A stretch of 64,000 bases of DNA from Melitaea cinxia. Lineage: Eukaryota; Arthropoda; Insecta; Lepidoptera; Nymphalidae. The stretch spans positions 14,790,125 to 14,854,124 of the forward strand of contig NC_059412.1 in NCBI RefSeq assembly GCF_905220565.1, in the 5' to 3' direction. Position numbers and translations under genes: made by a program. The first letter of the stretch is position 1; each line of letters opens with the position of its first letter. Shown here piece by piece: positions 11,838 through 22,739 of this stretch. The notes beneath the pieces were generated by a model. It made no database searches. It saw nothing but the letters and a program-made list of their open reading frames with translations, and had not been told where the DNA came from.

Positions 11838-11970
11838 AGGTCGCACCTCGGCTTATAACAAAGTTGGTGTGGTGGTCGAAGCGCGCGGTCTTCGACGCGC
11901 TATTACTTTTATTATTATTTACGGGCACGCGCCCGCGCCGCCCGGCCGGAACCGCCGCAACCGCTATATC
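11838..11970. other. GC-rich block with further stem-loops
   Basis: Contains GTCGAAG cgcgcggt CTTCGAC (7-bp stem) and a run of CG-rich words (gcccgcgccgcccggccgg). It stands out against the AT-rich neighbourhood and has no match elsewhere in the window. Function unknown. Confidence 0.4.
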
Positions 11971-12399
11971 CCTGCATTTTAAATTTATAATATCTTCGAA
12001 ACTATTCATTTAAATTACATGCTGTGAGCTGAGGGCCATATTGATCTATATTAAATGCATAACCTATTTAAGGTGCTTAATTGGATAAGGGTTAATACTG
12101 TATTGCTTAAAATCTCTTCGTTAGTGAGCTATAATTTCACGTAAAAAGTAAAGAAATAAAAAAAGGTTATATACTACTATAATGTATTTTTTTTTTCACT
12201 TTTTACCAATATATAATGCTAAAATCAAAGGCTTATCAAAGGCTAAAAGCACTGATCAATTATTGTACGAAAATATTATACATTTTTAATTTTAAAATAA
12301 TACATATTACCACGATCATTTATTGTACAATTTCCAGGCATCACAAACTACCTACGAACATCTTGCGAAATATTTGCAGCGTATTATTTGCACTGAAAT

Positions 12400-12560
12400 G
12401 TCTAAAGTAAAAAAAAGCGTCAATTAAACCATTGGACAACAAGTTAAAAAAATATTAGAAGTCGTCCAGCAGTCAAGAGATGCACCGAGTAAACAAAGAG
12501 CTTGGAATATTATCGGTGACGCCTTGCTATACAAAGACATTGCGACATTTGTAGTTTTAT
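12400..12560 (+). pseudogene. Short decayed coding-like stretch
   Basis: One frame reads QVKKILEVVQQSRDAPSKQ followed by RAWNIIGDALLYKDIATF before a stop, bounded by stops and without a good start. Composition looks protein-like but I do not recognise the family. It lies about 1 kb after the possible THAP relic and might belong to the same dead element. Confidence 0.2.
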
Positions 12561-12929
12561 AAATCTTTAAAAGATAACGAGGAAAAACGCAAAGCATTGG
12601 TATTTAAAAACTATCCAAATATTATTCACAAAGATTTACAAATTATTAAAATATTGTTAGCAAAAGATTGAAAAATTATAGGTTGTCACCGGTAGAACAA
12701 GCAATTATTTATATTAATATATATGATGATGATTTATATTGTATTGTTAATTACAGTCAGTGAAGTATTTTAATGTAATTTAACTAGTGCATCATAATAA
12801 AAATATAGTTACTATCAACATGTGTGTACAATTATTAATCCCATTTTTTTATAAATGGAAAATATTCGGCATTTAATTTTTTGGGCAGTAATAGCAGTTA
12901 AGCGAGGTCTAATATTGGCAATAATGCAT

Positions 12930-13545
12930 CGCCTAGTCCTGGGAATTAGGCATGGCCCGATCTTGCTAACCAAGTCAGGCCCGGTCCCGGCAACCAACCC
13001 TGGTCAAGTCCCGGCACCCAAGCCTGGCCCATCGTTATCCTTCCAGACTTCTACCAAGACTGGGCCAAGCCCGGCTCAGTCCCGGCAACCAAACCAGGCC
13101 CAGTCCCGGTAACCAAACCTGGCCCAGTACCGGCACCCAAGCCTGGCCCATCGTTATCATTCCAGACTTCTACCAAGACTGGACCAAGTCTGGCTTACAA
13201 GTCTGGCCCAGTCTCGACAACCAAGCCTGGCCCAGTCCCGGCAACCTAGCCTGGCCCAGTCCCGGCGACCAAGCCTGGCCCAGGCCTGGCCCATCGTTAT
13301 CATCCCAGACTTCTACCAATACTGGGACGAGCCTGGCTTGCAGGCTTGGCCCAGTCCTGGCGATCAAGCCTAGCCCAGTCCCGGTGACCATGCCTGGCCC
13401 AGTCCCGGCGACCAAGCTTGGCCCAGGCTTGGCCCATCGTTATCATCCCAGACTTCTACCAATACTGGGACAAGCCCGGCTTGCAGGCTTGGCCCAGAGT
13501 TTTAAATAGTTGGGCCAAGCCTGGGTCAGGCTTGGCCCCGTGGTA
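12930..13545 (+). repeat. GC-rich minisatellite of CTGGCCCAGTCCCGG units
   Basis: Sub-units of about 26 bp (ggcccagtcccggcaacc) are grouped in longer periods, each closed by a GCCCATCGTTATCATCCCAG block and a cttctaccaatactggga block. Four longer periods are seen. The motif GGGCCAAG/CTTGGCCC is shared with the array at 8.3-9.1 kb, so the two may be related. Open frames on either strand follow the repeat and are not genes. Confidence 0.85.
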
Positions 13546-13689
13546 TTTTCCTGTATGGGCTATTGCTGAATTTGTAGTACATATGTCCTACGAAGCGATT
13601 AATCACGGAAAATGCAAATTGTCAAATTGATAGATGTGAATCACTTGAAATTGTTCGTTTATGAAGTTGATAACATTTTATCCATTAAT

Positions 13690-14085
13690 AACACTGGAGG
13701 GAATCGGGGGTAGGGTCGGCAACGAGCTTGCTACGCTTTTGAGTGCCTAGTGCGAGTTTTGTTTAATCCGTCTCGCAATAACGGGCGTAAATTTTAACTT
13801 TAATTTGTATGGGAAATTCGGGTTTTCAACCTAGTTCTCGCGTTTGCCGCTAGATGACTCTGTATCGATTGTATCGTATACTATTCTTTATCGTCTAGGC
13901 TGCACTGTTTAAATTCCCATACAAAGTAATCTTCACGTATAAATGCGTTTCTGTCATGTTTCTGTGAATAAAACTCGCATTAGGCTCTCTGGTGTTGCAG
14001 ACGTCTATAAGCTGCGGCAATCGATTACTGACAGGTAAGCCGTACGCTTGTTTGCCGATCTAGTTAAATACAAAAAAAAAAAACA
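13690..14085 (+). repeat. SINE-B split by a MITE
   Basis: The 5' side (gggtagggtcggcaacg to ctacgctttt) and the 3' side (tctggtgttgcagac to gccgatctag, then poly(A)) belong to one SINE-B. They are separated by the element at 13741-13987. Confidence 0.7.
13741..13987. mobile_element. 247-bp MITE inside SINE-B
   Basis: The left end reads GAGTGCCTAGTGCGAGTTTT; the right end reversed reads GAGCCTAATGCGAGTTTT. A second inner inverted pair (aatttgtatgggaaatt / aaattcccatacaaag) lies further in. Removing it joins the two halves of the SINE-B consensus, which fixes its borders. No ORF. Confidence 0.75.
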
Positions 14086-14488
14086 TTGATCCTTCAAATA
14101 CTTAAACAATTTAGTTCAATGATAAATTTATCAATCACAGGGATTTACTTCTAAAATCAACGTTACACATCCGTTTCCAAATTACATAATTATTTCAAAT
14201 TGTATCTTCACTCATTACATACTCGTCGTAATGAACTGTTAGTAACAGTAATTAAAATAATAATACCTTCCTGTTGTTTTTCTTCTTTTATTACATGTTT
14301 TGCTTTAGCTTGGCCGTTAGTAAAAAAAGTCCAGTGCTATTCTGATTTGCATACAAAATTACTTGACAATCAATATTTCAGTATTTTAATAATATAATTA
14401 GTGTTATAGACACGCCTAATTTAAGAGACAGTTTAAATAATGCACAATTATTATGCAATTTTATAAATAATAAATATCTTACATACAC

Positions 14489-14660
14489 ACACGGTCATCT
14501 GTTCCTAAAGTAAGCAACTTAATGCTTGTGTTATGGGTAACAGCCGGCTGATATAGCTATATTTTTTCCATAAATACATATAGACCCAGACTCGAGGCAG
14601 GAATCCACAGCCCTAGGAACAGAACGCAGGGCAAACTGCGCCAACGGGCTAGTGAAATTT
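14489..14660 (-). mobile_element. SINE-2 copy, tRNA-like head
   Basis: Reading the minus strand, it begins AGCCCGTTGGCGCAGTTTG (A-box-like), continues into an eroded middle, and ends with the gttgcttactttagg / gaccgtgtgtg tail. The same head and tail are at 50632-50845. Confidence 0.6.
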
Positions 14661-15154
14661 GAAAATTGTATTTGAAGTTTTCACATATAAACGAAGTTCA
14701 CGACCAATGACTAATATTATTGGTAGAAGTAATTCAAAACTCCATAGTTATGACTACTTTCAGGTTTATAGAATTAAGAATCACAATAAGTGACCTTGGA
14801 AATATTATTAAAATTAGTAAGGTGAAAAAATTATAAAAAAAATTAAATTTATCAAACGTTTCCGCGTAGCCTTTGCTTATCAGTGGGACCGTTACAATTT
14901 ACACGTCCCACTGTTGGGCAGAGAAGATAGGTACTTTTGTTTCTGTAAATATAAGATTCTAAAAGGTATCAGAAGTAATTAAGGCAGTAAAGGTTTGGTT
15001 GAAAAATTAGAAGCTAATTAATCCGTACTAGAATATAAACTGGTTAAAACCGGTTTAATGACGCACGTACTATATTTTTGCAGGAAATAAGCAAATAGGC
15101 GCTAAACTCATAACACCTCTTTATATTTAAATAGCTACAAAAATGATACGTGTC

Positions 15155-15245
15155 AGTGTGTAACACACCACTGCTGGGCATAGGCCTCTTTCTTCGTGTA
15201 GAAGAAGGAACAGAACTTAATCCACTACGCTGATCCACTGCAGGT
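15155..15245 (-). repeat. SINE-1 3' fragment
   Basis: Contains cactgctgggcataggcc and aacttaatccactacgctg, the reversed 3' end of SINE-1. The 5' part is absent. Confidence 0.65.
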
Positions 15246-15539
15246 TAGAGGATAAAATAATATAAAAATCAAAAAATATATACTTAAAAATATGGTAAAC
15301 AGCTAGGTTTAAGGTTTAAACCTTGTTTTCAGAATGGATTACACAGTACAATCAAATCGATGACAATAAACCACGGCTAACAATGGCGGTTACGTAAAGT
15401 ATCCCGGACGTGACGTCACATTAGCGGCTAATGTGATAATGGCGATCAAGTGAATTTGTGTATGGGAATTGCACGTTTATGGGTATTGCATTAACGGTAT
15501 GAAAATGATAATAAGTAATGTGTCTGTGAGCGTTTGTGT

Positions 15540-15668
15540 ATGACTTATATTCTTTAATATACATCGAAGAAAACAATTAAGGAAAATAATAAAACAAAAA
15601 AGTAAATGTACAAAAAGGCGGTCTTGTCGCTAAATAGCGAATTCTTTCAAGCAATCTTTGGGCAAAAC
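15540..15668 (-). repeat. LINE 3'-UTR fragment
   Basis: Reversed, it holds a GCGATAAGACCGCC-like element (here as ggcggtcttgtcgctaaatag), the counterpart of the plus-strand copy at 63230-63375. A common LINE 3' tail by my recollection. Confidence 0.55.
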
Positions 15669-15669
15669 A

Positions 15670-15909
15670 CAGGGCCGAATTTAGGGAATGCAACCGGGGC
15701 TACAGCCCCGGGACCCCCACAATAGACTTCGAAAAAAAAAAATTCAAATTCAGACTAGTAAACACTAGTAAACGAATTTTCCTTTCATATTTTTTTTCTC
15801 GTTTTACCTTTTAAATAAATTGTCCATTTTATTTGGAAAATAATTTGGCGCCAAGGGGCCTCCACTCTTTTGTTGCCCCGAGGTCTCCAGACCTCTAAAT
15901 ACGACTCTG
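15670..15909. mobile_element. hAT-like MITE, 240 bp
   Basis: The left end CAGGGCCGAATTTAGGG pairs with the reversed right end CAGAGTCGTATTTAGAG. The neighbouring octamers gcaaaaca and gcatgaga could be a worn 8-bp duplication, as hAT elements make. Inside are the palindromes ggggctacagcccc and gaggtctccagacctc. No ORF. Confidence 0.55.
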
Positions 15910-16439
15910 GCATGAGACGGCAAAGGCGGAATGTGAAAATTTTTAAGTATTATATTTGAATACACTTTTTGACTTTTGATATCATTAAGTTGAGAAGACT
16001 CAACAGACATCAAGACTTGATGGTAAGCGGTTACCTTAGTATATCTACACCTGCAAACCAGGGCTATCACAAACGCGTGGCCAACCTCATCTCCAATCCT
16101 CGCCCTCAGCATTAGCACTTTAGTTCACAGCATTACGAATTATTTTTTGAGTTAGATAATTTTTATTATAAAATATTAGTTTTCGTTTAACTATTAATGC
16201 AAAAATAGAAGAACAAGGCCAGCGAAGTTATCCTAAGATGATCGGTAATTCAATAATTATACCTTGCCACCTCGCGTGCAGATTTACCCATCAGAATAAT
16301 AACTGAACAATCAGTAATGTTGCCTGAGTAACTATATTGTATCCGAGTCTAATAGATAAATCAATATAAATAAAAATTCGTTATTATTATTCGTTTGAAT
16401 CTAAAACTATCTGTCAGCTAAATCATAATATTAAGTTAG

Positions 16440-16905
16440 CGTCAAATTAAATAACTTCCCCGCGACTGCACCAAGTTACTGAGTCTAAATTAAGTAACGG
16501 GAAATTGGATTGTTTTAAAATTAATAGGTAAATCATTTGGAATCATCGGGATGTGAGGTATAAACACTGTTTGACTAACTGCTGGACCAGTCAGAACGAT
16601 TGCTACGATCACGTTGTTGCGCAGAAATTTGACTTGAAGTCGGGTCCCGTTACATAAATTTGGTGGTTTAAGATTTCTAAGTAAAATTTATGGTAAAATT
16701 TAACCAATTTTTAACTTGAGGGAATGTGGGGAAGGCCATTCGGGCCACAAGGAATTAAGAAACTCTTGTGGGTAATGGACCGCATCTTCTTGATCCATTA
16801 CATTATCAATAGATGTGTAGGTAACTATATCTCCTACCTCGCCCGCCAGCCAGCGCAGCGTCCTGTCTTGCGCATCATATGCGAGCGTGTTAATTTGTTG
16901 CGTGA
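16440..16905 (-). pseudogene. Helitron Pif1-like helicase relic
   Basis: Helitrons move by rolling-circle replication with a Rep/helicase protein; this is the C-terminal part of the helicase domain. The minus strand gives in order GDIVTYTSIDNVMDQED, AVHYPQEFLNSL, PHSLKLKIG, a stop, ILLRNLKPPNLCNGTRL, NNVIVAIVLTGPAVSQTVF, IPHIPMIPNDLP and FKTIQFPV. This follows the Helitron helicase pattern (YPTEFLNS, LLRNL.PP.LCNGTRL, IPRIP, LQFPV). Stops interrupt it and the usual NKAQGQS segment is missing. A CSR-like string follows in a shifted frame. No Helitron 5' TC or 3' CTRR end could be fixed. Confidence 0.8.
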
Positions 16906-17269
16906 TTTTAAAATTGTATTATTTTCTAAGATGTTTATTGAAATTAAGTGATGTCAAGGACAATTTTGTTTACAATTAAATACTCTTAATCAACAATACA
17001 TTTATTTGGATAAGGATTAATAATAATAATAATAAGCGTTTATTTCAGACGTGAACATCCATAGTGTATTAGTGTGTTAGTAACAATATTTACTTATAAT
17101 CTATGTTAGTTATTGTTAGTAAGATGATAAATAAAATAAAAAAATATATATATGTTAATAAAATAATATGTTAATAAAATTCTTTGGTAAATAATTGGCA
17201 TTAATGCATTAATTTCGACCAAACTTGATTACCATAAAAAGGTTATAGTGAGACAATCTTAAAATATAG

Positions 17270-17585
17270 ATATACAGTCGCGAACATTTTTTTAGAACTT
17301 TTAAAGGGCAACAATTCCGTCATACATGATTTTTGCGAAACTTTAACTGTTTCCGCAGCGCACGCAGCGGAAGCTCTCAAAAGGAAAAAAGAACCCCCCA
17401 CTTTGAAACATTCTTCATTGGTCCTCCGCTCCTATTGGGCTTAGCGTGATGATATATAGCCTATAACCTTCCTCGATAAATGAGCTATCTAACACTTAAA
17501 GAATTTTTCAAATTGGACCAGTAGTTTCTGAGATTAACGCGTTCAAACAAACAAACTCTTCAGCTTTATAATATTAGTATACTTA
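17270..17585 (+). repeat. RTE-like LINE tail
   Basis: Ends with gagctatctaacacttaaag, ctgagattaacgcg and ttcagctttataatattag, shared with 33458-33625 and 25186-25350. Noncoding tail of a retroelement; clade inferred. Confidence 0.5.
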
Positions 17586-17634
17586 TTAGTATGGATTATT
17601 CTTTTCCACAATTCCGCTATATTTATGGCATATT

Positions 17635-17725
17635 TCTGTTCGATATTGTGAATCTAAAGTTGTAGTTTACCGATTGAGAAGAAACAGGTCCTAATGACCT
17701 TATTCTACCTTATGCTGTTAACGTG
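17635..17725 (-). repeat. LINE 3'-UTR piece shared with 34300-34390
   Basis: Contains gttgtagtttac and gaaacaggtcctaatgacct, nearly the same as the 3' flank of the LINE relic at 34300-34720. It is therefore a very truncated copy of that LINE. Confidence 0.5.
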
Positions 17726-18489
17726 TATTCGTAACTAATGTGCAGTTTATCCACAAACAAAAAAACAAGCCCACAGACACACGATAAACATTTCTATGAT
17801 TTACAGAAACATTTGATATGAGCAGGGTTATAAGCCGTGTTAGCTGACGAATCTGTGTTTCTCAGAACGTTACTTCGATATATTTTTTTTTTTGTACTTC
17901 GAAAATGAACATCAAAAACGACAATTATAAATAACCCGCGAGTAATCGTCTTCTTGAACGTATTTCGAGAAACATCTCGAACCTTCGAATATAATTAACA
18001 ATGTGAATTCTCCTCAGCGATGGATCGTATTTTTATTATTTATAAAAGACATGCCTCCTGCGGTTTCATGGAATGAGTTTTGATATAATAATAATAATAT
18101 TCTGATAGTCAACCATTTTTGTTTCCCTTTTGAATGAATATATTTAAAAATGTAATAATAAGTTAAAATGTTGATTTCAATCAAGATTTTTAACAACTGG
18201 TATTAATTACAAAAGTTACTTATGCAAAGGCATGAATCACATGAATTACTTGTTTGAGTTCAGACTGAACATCTTATATGGATTTTTAGTATAATCTGTG
18301 TTAAGGATGATCTGCCGACCTCCTCCATCCTCCTATTATTATAATTTTGGCACAAGCTCTATATGGACGGGTAGATTTCTTTACAACAAAAGCAATAATT
18401 TAAAACAAAACAAGCATGTGAGATGTCAGTAACATGAGTATAAATAATATCAATTCGCTTTTTTTTGCTAAACATTTTTTTCAAGAATT

Positions 18490-18886
18490 CGTGTTTTTTA
18501 AAAGGACCGGACCGAACCGGCTGATCAGGATGAGATGAAATTTCCTGAGCATCAGGAAATCTCATCTCATCCTTATCAGGTCCAGACCAATCATCTGCGT
18601 TACATGCCTTATCTAGTCCTGATTAGGCATGCCTGGTCCGGTCCTGCTAAGGAAGACGAAAACATTTCTACTCGGGTTATATTTTACATCAGGCTATCCT
18701 GATCTGGACCGGACCGGATCCTGATCCAGTATGCCTTACCATACTTGATTATATTTTACATGAGGCTATCCTTGTCTGGAACAGACCTGGTCCTGATAGA
18801 GCTTGCCGTATCTGGCATGCCTCATTCTATCCTGATCCGGTCCAGATACATGATCTGGTTGAGCCTGACCTTTTTTCTAGTCGGGG
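18490..18886. mobile_element. Foldback element, copy 1
   Basis: A long inverted repeat rich in GGACCGGACC and CCTGATC words. The core at 18528-18571 is a near-perfect hairpin (GATGAGATGAAATTTCCTGA against its complement, loop gca). One end shows TTTCTACTCGGGTT at 18665-18677. A second block with tandem ATTTTACAT.AGGCTATCCT repeats follows and ends TTTTTTCTAGTCGGG. The same ends and arms occur at 55549-55829, with the core inverted. Confidence 0.75.
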
Positions 18887-19394
18887 ACATGTGGCATAAC
18901 CACATATATACAAACTTTTTATATCAAAACAATCAAACCTCATTTCAAGTTTTTAAATATTTTATAAAAATATTTTTGATAGACGTTAAAAATTTGTATT
19001 TTGAATTCTTCTTCATAATTTACAGTCTAATCTAATAATATTTTACAATGTCTATAAATTTTATTACTTTTGATTCTATAATTGTATACCAAAAAGTCAT
19101 TCGCTAAAGACATGAAAAATACATTAGTAAACAAACAGATTATACAGAAGTTACCTTAGATTTAACATCGAAAATAATGTTTGTAAGCTTCGCATGAAGA
19201 AGGACGTGACCACAATAAATTTAAATATAAAATATAATATTTATAAATAGCTTAGTTCTTTAAAAGGGACATACAAAATTAGATGTACATTTTTACATAT
19301 ATATACAAACAATACAGATGTACGTATGTTTAATTTATGTAAATAATTAATTTTAAGTAAAATTATATTTGATAGGTTAAACTCCGAACTTTCT
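18887..19394. other. No feature seen
   Basis: AT-rich sequence with no convincing ORF or repeat match. Confidence 0.45.
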
Positions 19395-19399
19395 CCAAC

Positions 19400-19445
19400 G
19401 TAAAGAATGAGGCCTTTGCCCAGCAGTGGGATGTCTTACTCAATC
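19400..19445 (+). repeat. SINE-1 3' terminal scrap
   Basis: Only the AATGAGGCCTTTGCCCAGCA core and following gtgggatgt remain. Confidence 0.5.
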
Positions 19446-19559
19446 AATCAATCATAATATAATTAATATTTGTAAAACAAACATTCAAAAGGGCAACAAG
19501 GTAATTTTTTTGTTTAATTTTGAGCAGTAAATTCCGAATTTCCATCAGCGACGAACTTT

Positions 19560-19790
19560 TGACGACGCGTTAGCGCAACAGTCACAACACTGGATTATGG
19601 CTATTGTACTGATGGTTGCCGGTTCGATTTTCGCATTGTATCTCATACATATTGGCTATACGTGTTCGTCGTGGACTAAGCGTTTGTGCTTGTGTATTTT
19701 GTGTTTCCGGACCCCCGATACAGGAGTTAACCCTAATGGGGCTGCTGAGTGTGAGGCATTTATGATCCAATCAGTTTTAAATAATAGTTT
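19560..19790 (+). mobile_element. tRNA-derived SINE
   Basis: The head GACGACGCGTTAGCGCAAC carries an A-box-like stretch and GGTTCGATTTTCG a B-box-like one about 35 bp on, the internal promoter of RNA polymerase III. The body differs from SINE-1. A 95-codon open frame across it is incidental. Confidence 0.6.
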
Positions 19791-19904
19791 AGATGATAAA
19801 GATAAAATGATAAAAACGAAGGAATACACACTATTTAGTGACGCTGTATTTCATGCAAGATACATATTATTATTTTTGTACTAAAACACAGTTTATAAAA
19901 TATT

Positions 19905-19985
19905 TTCAAAAGAGTAACTGCGGAGTTCTGCCGATTCTTCTCTGCGGAATCTACATTCCGAATCGGTGGGAACTTCACTTTAAAA
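19905..19985 (-). repeat. LINE 3'-UTR fragment
   Basis: Contains aactgcggagttctgccg, ttcttctctgcggaat and an A-rich end, a pattern I recognise from lepidopteran LINE tails. No coding part. Confidence 0.45.
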
Positions 19986-20377
19986 AAATAATAAACAAAA
20001 ATGTTTAAAATAAAATGCTTAAAACATTCAAAAATGTTTAAAATAATAATCAGTTTAAAATTTTTAATTTGTAAATGACGACTGACGATAACGAAAGTGC
20101 TTGATTTTGTTTTTGATTCAGTCAAACGTATTTGGCTGTTTAATTTATTATTTAAGTACAAAGTATGTACCTAACAGCTAAGATTTTGAGATAAGCGATC
20201 GGCGAGGTCGTTATCATCGTGTTGTTTTGTTTTTTTGTTTCACAAACAACGTCAAAGTTTTTTATTGATGAGGGCTGTTAAAATGGATTGATTGAAGGGA
20301 AAAACTTTATTGAATGATTATGTAACATAAACAGTAATCATAAATGTCAAGAATATTTGCTTGATAAATGTAATCTA

Positions 20378-20690
20378 TATAGGTATACGTGAAGCAAAAA
20401 TTTTGTACCCCTTTTTACGAAAATTGCGCGAACGGAGGAGTATGAAATTTCGCACACTTATAGTTTATATAGAGGAGTTCCGAATGCTTATATATTTTTT
20501 TTAAATTGTGAATAAAAATATCGAAAAAAAAACATTACACACACTACCATGAATTTGTAACACACGCATATATACTCTTTCCGTTATTATTATAGAAGTA
20601 TAGTCTTTGACTACAGAACCTTAATAATGTTCCAACTTATAATTTAAATTAAATATAGATGAATTTCCACCACTGGCCGACCACTAACTT
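20378..20690 (-). repeat. RTE-like LINE tail, inverted copy of 6940-7250
   Basis: Opens tacgtgaagcaaaaattttg and runs back through cggaggagtatgaaatttc to gtggtggaaattc-type sequence. It matches the reverse complement of 6940-7250 throughout. Here no GATA expansion is present at the tail. Confidence 0.6.
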
Positions 20691-21479
20691 ATATAATTGT
20701 AATCATTTATATTATTTCTTCAACACGACACAAATTTTAAATTTAAAATAATGATTAAATTGTGTTTATCAGCAAAATGATCAGTTTTTAGTATTTTACA
20801 AATTATTTCTTTTTAATATTTTGATTTCTTAATATTTCTTAATATCTTTTAATGTAGTTAATTTAACTGTATAACACTATCCTAAGTTCTTGTCATATGT
20901 ATGTTATTTATGTGTGTTATTAGTGTATGTTACTTAAATTTAATGTAGTTATCACCTATAATTAAAGTTCACTCAGACTCTACTGTTATTGTATATGTAC
21001 TTGAAATTGGTGTATACTTTGTTGGTGTTCTATAAATAAACAAATAAATAAACATGATTTCTGATTCAGAAATATTTCAAATCCGATAAATAGAATCTGT
21101 GACAATATAACTAAAAGAAACAAAGTAATTCGTATTTATTCATTTCATATGACTTATTTTACACTAAAATACAAACAAACAGATAATTAAGTAAAAATAT
21201 AGACGTAAGGAGTTCTTCCCTGTTATAATGTAGTATGGATTACTAATTTTTTTTTCTGACGGCTTAAGCACAAAAAAGCCCACGTGCACACGTGCATACA
21301 CACAAATATTGAAAAAAAAATCTTTTAAGCCTCTTTTTTTTACCTCATTCGATATATCTATTAGCATCATAAGCAACAAGGATGTACCTACATTATATTT
21401 CACGGACTTTTTTTTCGTTCAGTAAAAACTGATTGTAAAACTTTAAGAAGCTAATAATGATTTTTTTATAATAATTATA
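20691..21479. other. No feature seen
   Basis: AT-rich with a few A/T-only runs. A short CACGTGCACACGTGCA inverted word lies at about 21281-21296. No gene. Confidence 0.4.
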
Positions 21480-21660
21480 ATAATTTATTGAAGTAAACAT
21501 TCTTTACGCACGCTTGATTTAGGAAGTAAGCTGTTGAAAGCGTGACGAGAGCGTTACGAAAAGTGTGATCGGGCGAGTCTAACGGAAGTAGAGAGGGAGA
21601 TACAAGTTAGTGAAGATAGAAAAAGTTTACGTTCGTAAGTTTTACTTCAGTCAGGTCTAA
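21480..21660 (+). repeat. Dispersed repeat X, copy 1
   Basis: Contains CTTTACGCACGCTTGA, GCGTGACGAGAGCGTTACG and AAAAGTGTGATCGGG. The reverse complement of the same order lies at 54835-55016. Moderately diverged, noncoding, class unknown. Confidence 0.6.
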
Positions 21661-21957
21661 AACACTGTCATTTTTTTTTTATTTGGTAATATATTTTTGC
21701 CAGCCCTACAGATAACTATAATATCAGCTAGGAATTCTCCGTTTCTTTATTTCTCTAGAATCATTTCGAATAGCTGTGATTTATTATTTACGATTCTAAA
21801 TGCTATAAATAATTAATACTACAAATACTTTATAGATATAACAATGGAAAACTTAACAAATAAAAAACAATATTATTGAAATCTTAATCTATAGACGAGA
21901 ATCGTTATTTCCTTTAGTCACACCACAGCTTATGAGAATTATTTTTCAAACAAAAAA

Positions 21958-22020
21958 TACAATTGATTTGAAATCTACATAAATATCGCGGATATTTATG
22001 TAGATTTCAAATCAATTGTA
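21958..22020. repeat. Perfect 63-bp palindrome
   Basis: Two 30-bp arms (left starts TACAATTGATTTGAAATC, right ends with its exact complement) flank the 3-base spacer GCG. It sits directly before an RTE-like tail at 22030. Confidence 0.93.
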
Positions 22021-22029
22021 TATATATAT

Positions 22030-22235
22030 AGAATCGCGGATATGTAAGCACGCGTATAAATTCCGAATAACTTCACCAGGACAACATCCTTACTCCATCA
22101 GCCGGTGAGAGTCCCGTCCAAACCGGTCCAGCCGTTTAAGAGATTAGCCGGAACAAAGTGACAGAAATTAAAAAAAAAATTATTTTGGTAGATGTACCGT
22201 GTACACTCCAATTCTATTTATTTGTATAGATTATA
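22030..22235 (+). repeat. RTE-like tail, second family
   Basis: Contains aacttcaccaggacaacat, gtcccgtccaaaccgg, tccagccgtttaagag and tgtaccgtgtacactcc. The same order is at 50851-51215 and, reversed, at 60775-61030. Confidence 0.55.
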
Positions 22236-22396
22236 ACAATATAAATAATATATGACTCTCGTATAAAAAAACGGTACGAAGTTCGCCGTATCAGCTTGTA
22301 TTTGAGAAATCAGGAATAACAATAATGAAATACTAGAATACAAACAAAGGCGCGGTAGTCAGAACTAACGAACATAAAAAACTAAACCTGAGACTG

Positions 22397-22681
22397 ATAT
22401 CAATAAATGAACGTACCCATACTACGTGACCCGTTTAGGGGGGGGGGGCTTTTAAATACCACAGTCGGGCAGGGGGTGGTCTTAGGTTTTCGTCACGTAG
22501 TCAATAATAATCACTAGAAAAATATCAGGATTTCTCGTTTTAATAAAGACAAACTTGAGCGAAAATATATTCTATTATTTAAACTACACTTCTGAATTAC
22601 TACGTGAAAAGTCGAAGGCGAGGGGGGGGGAGTTAAAACGGGTCACGTAGTATGGGTACGTTCCCCAATTTCATTGATATT
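22397..22681. mobile_element. MITE with ACGTACCCATACTACGTGAC ends
   Basis: Left and right arms both carry ACGTACCCATACTACGTGAC followed by CCGTTT, in opposite orientation, and outside these the matching GATATCAAT. Runs of G (22439-22448 and 22622-22630) lie just inside both arms. Noncoding. Confidence 0.8.
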
Positions 22682-22739
22682 TACATTTGTTAGATTATTT
22701 TTAATACTTTGTAAAAGGTTCTTCTGTAATGAAAAATTA

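Noticed and set aside
12855..13630. Repeat proteins on either strand (GTGPG-type and similar)
   Set aside because: Frames track the minisatellite and have no start context or conserved ends.
16724..16951. Plus-strand 75-codon frame
   Set aside because: It is antisense to the Helitron helicase relic, which explains the open frame.
19835..20161. Minus-strand 108-codon frame
   Set aside because: AT-rich low-complexity residues and overlap with a LINE tail; no family likeness.
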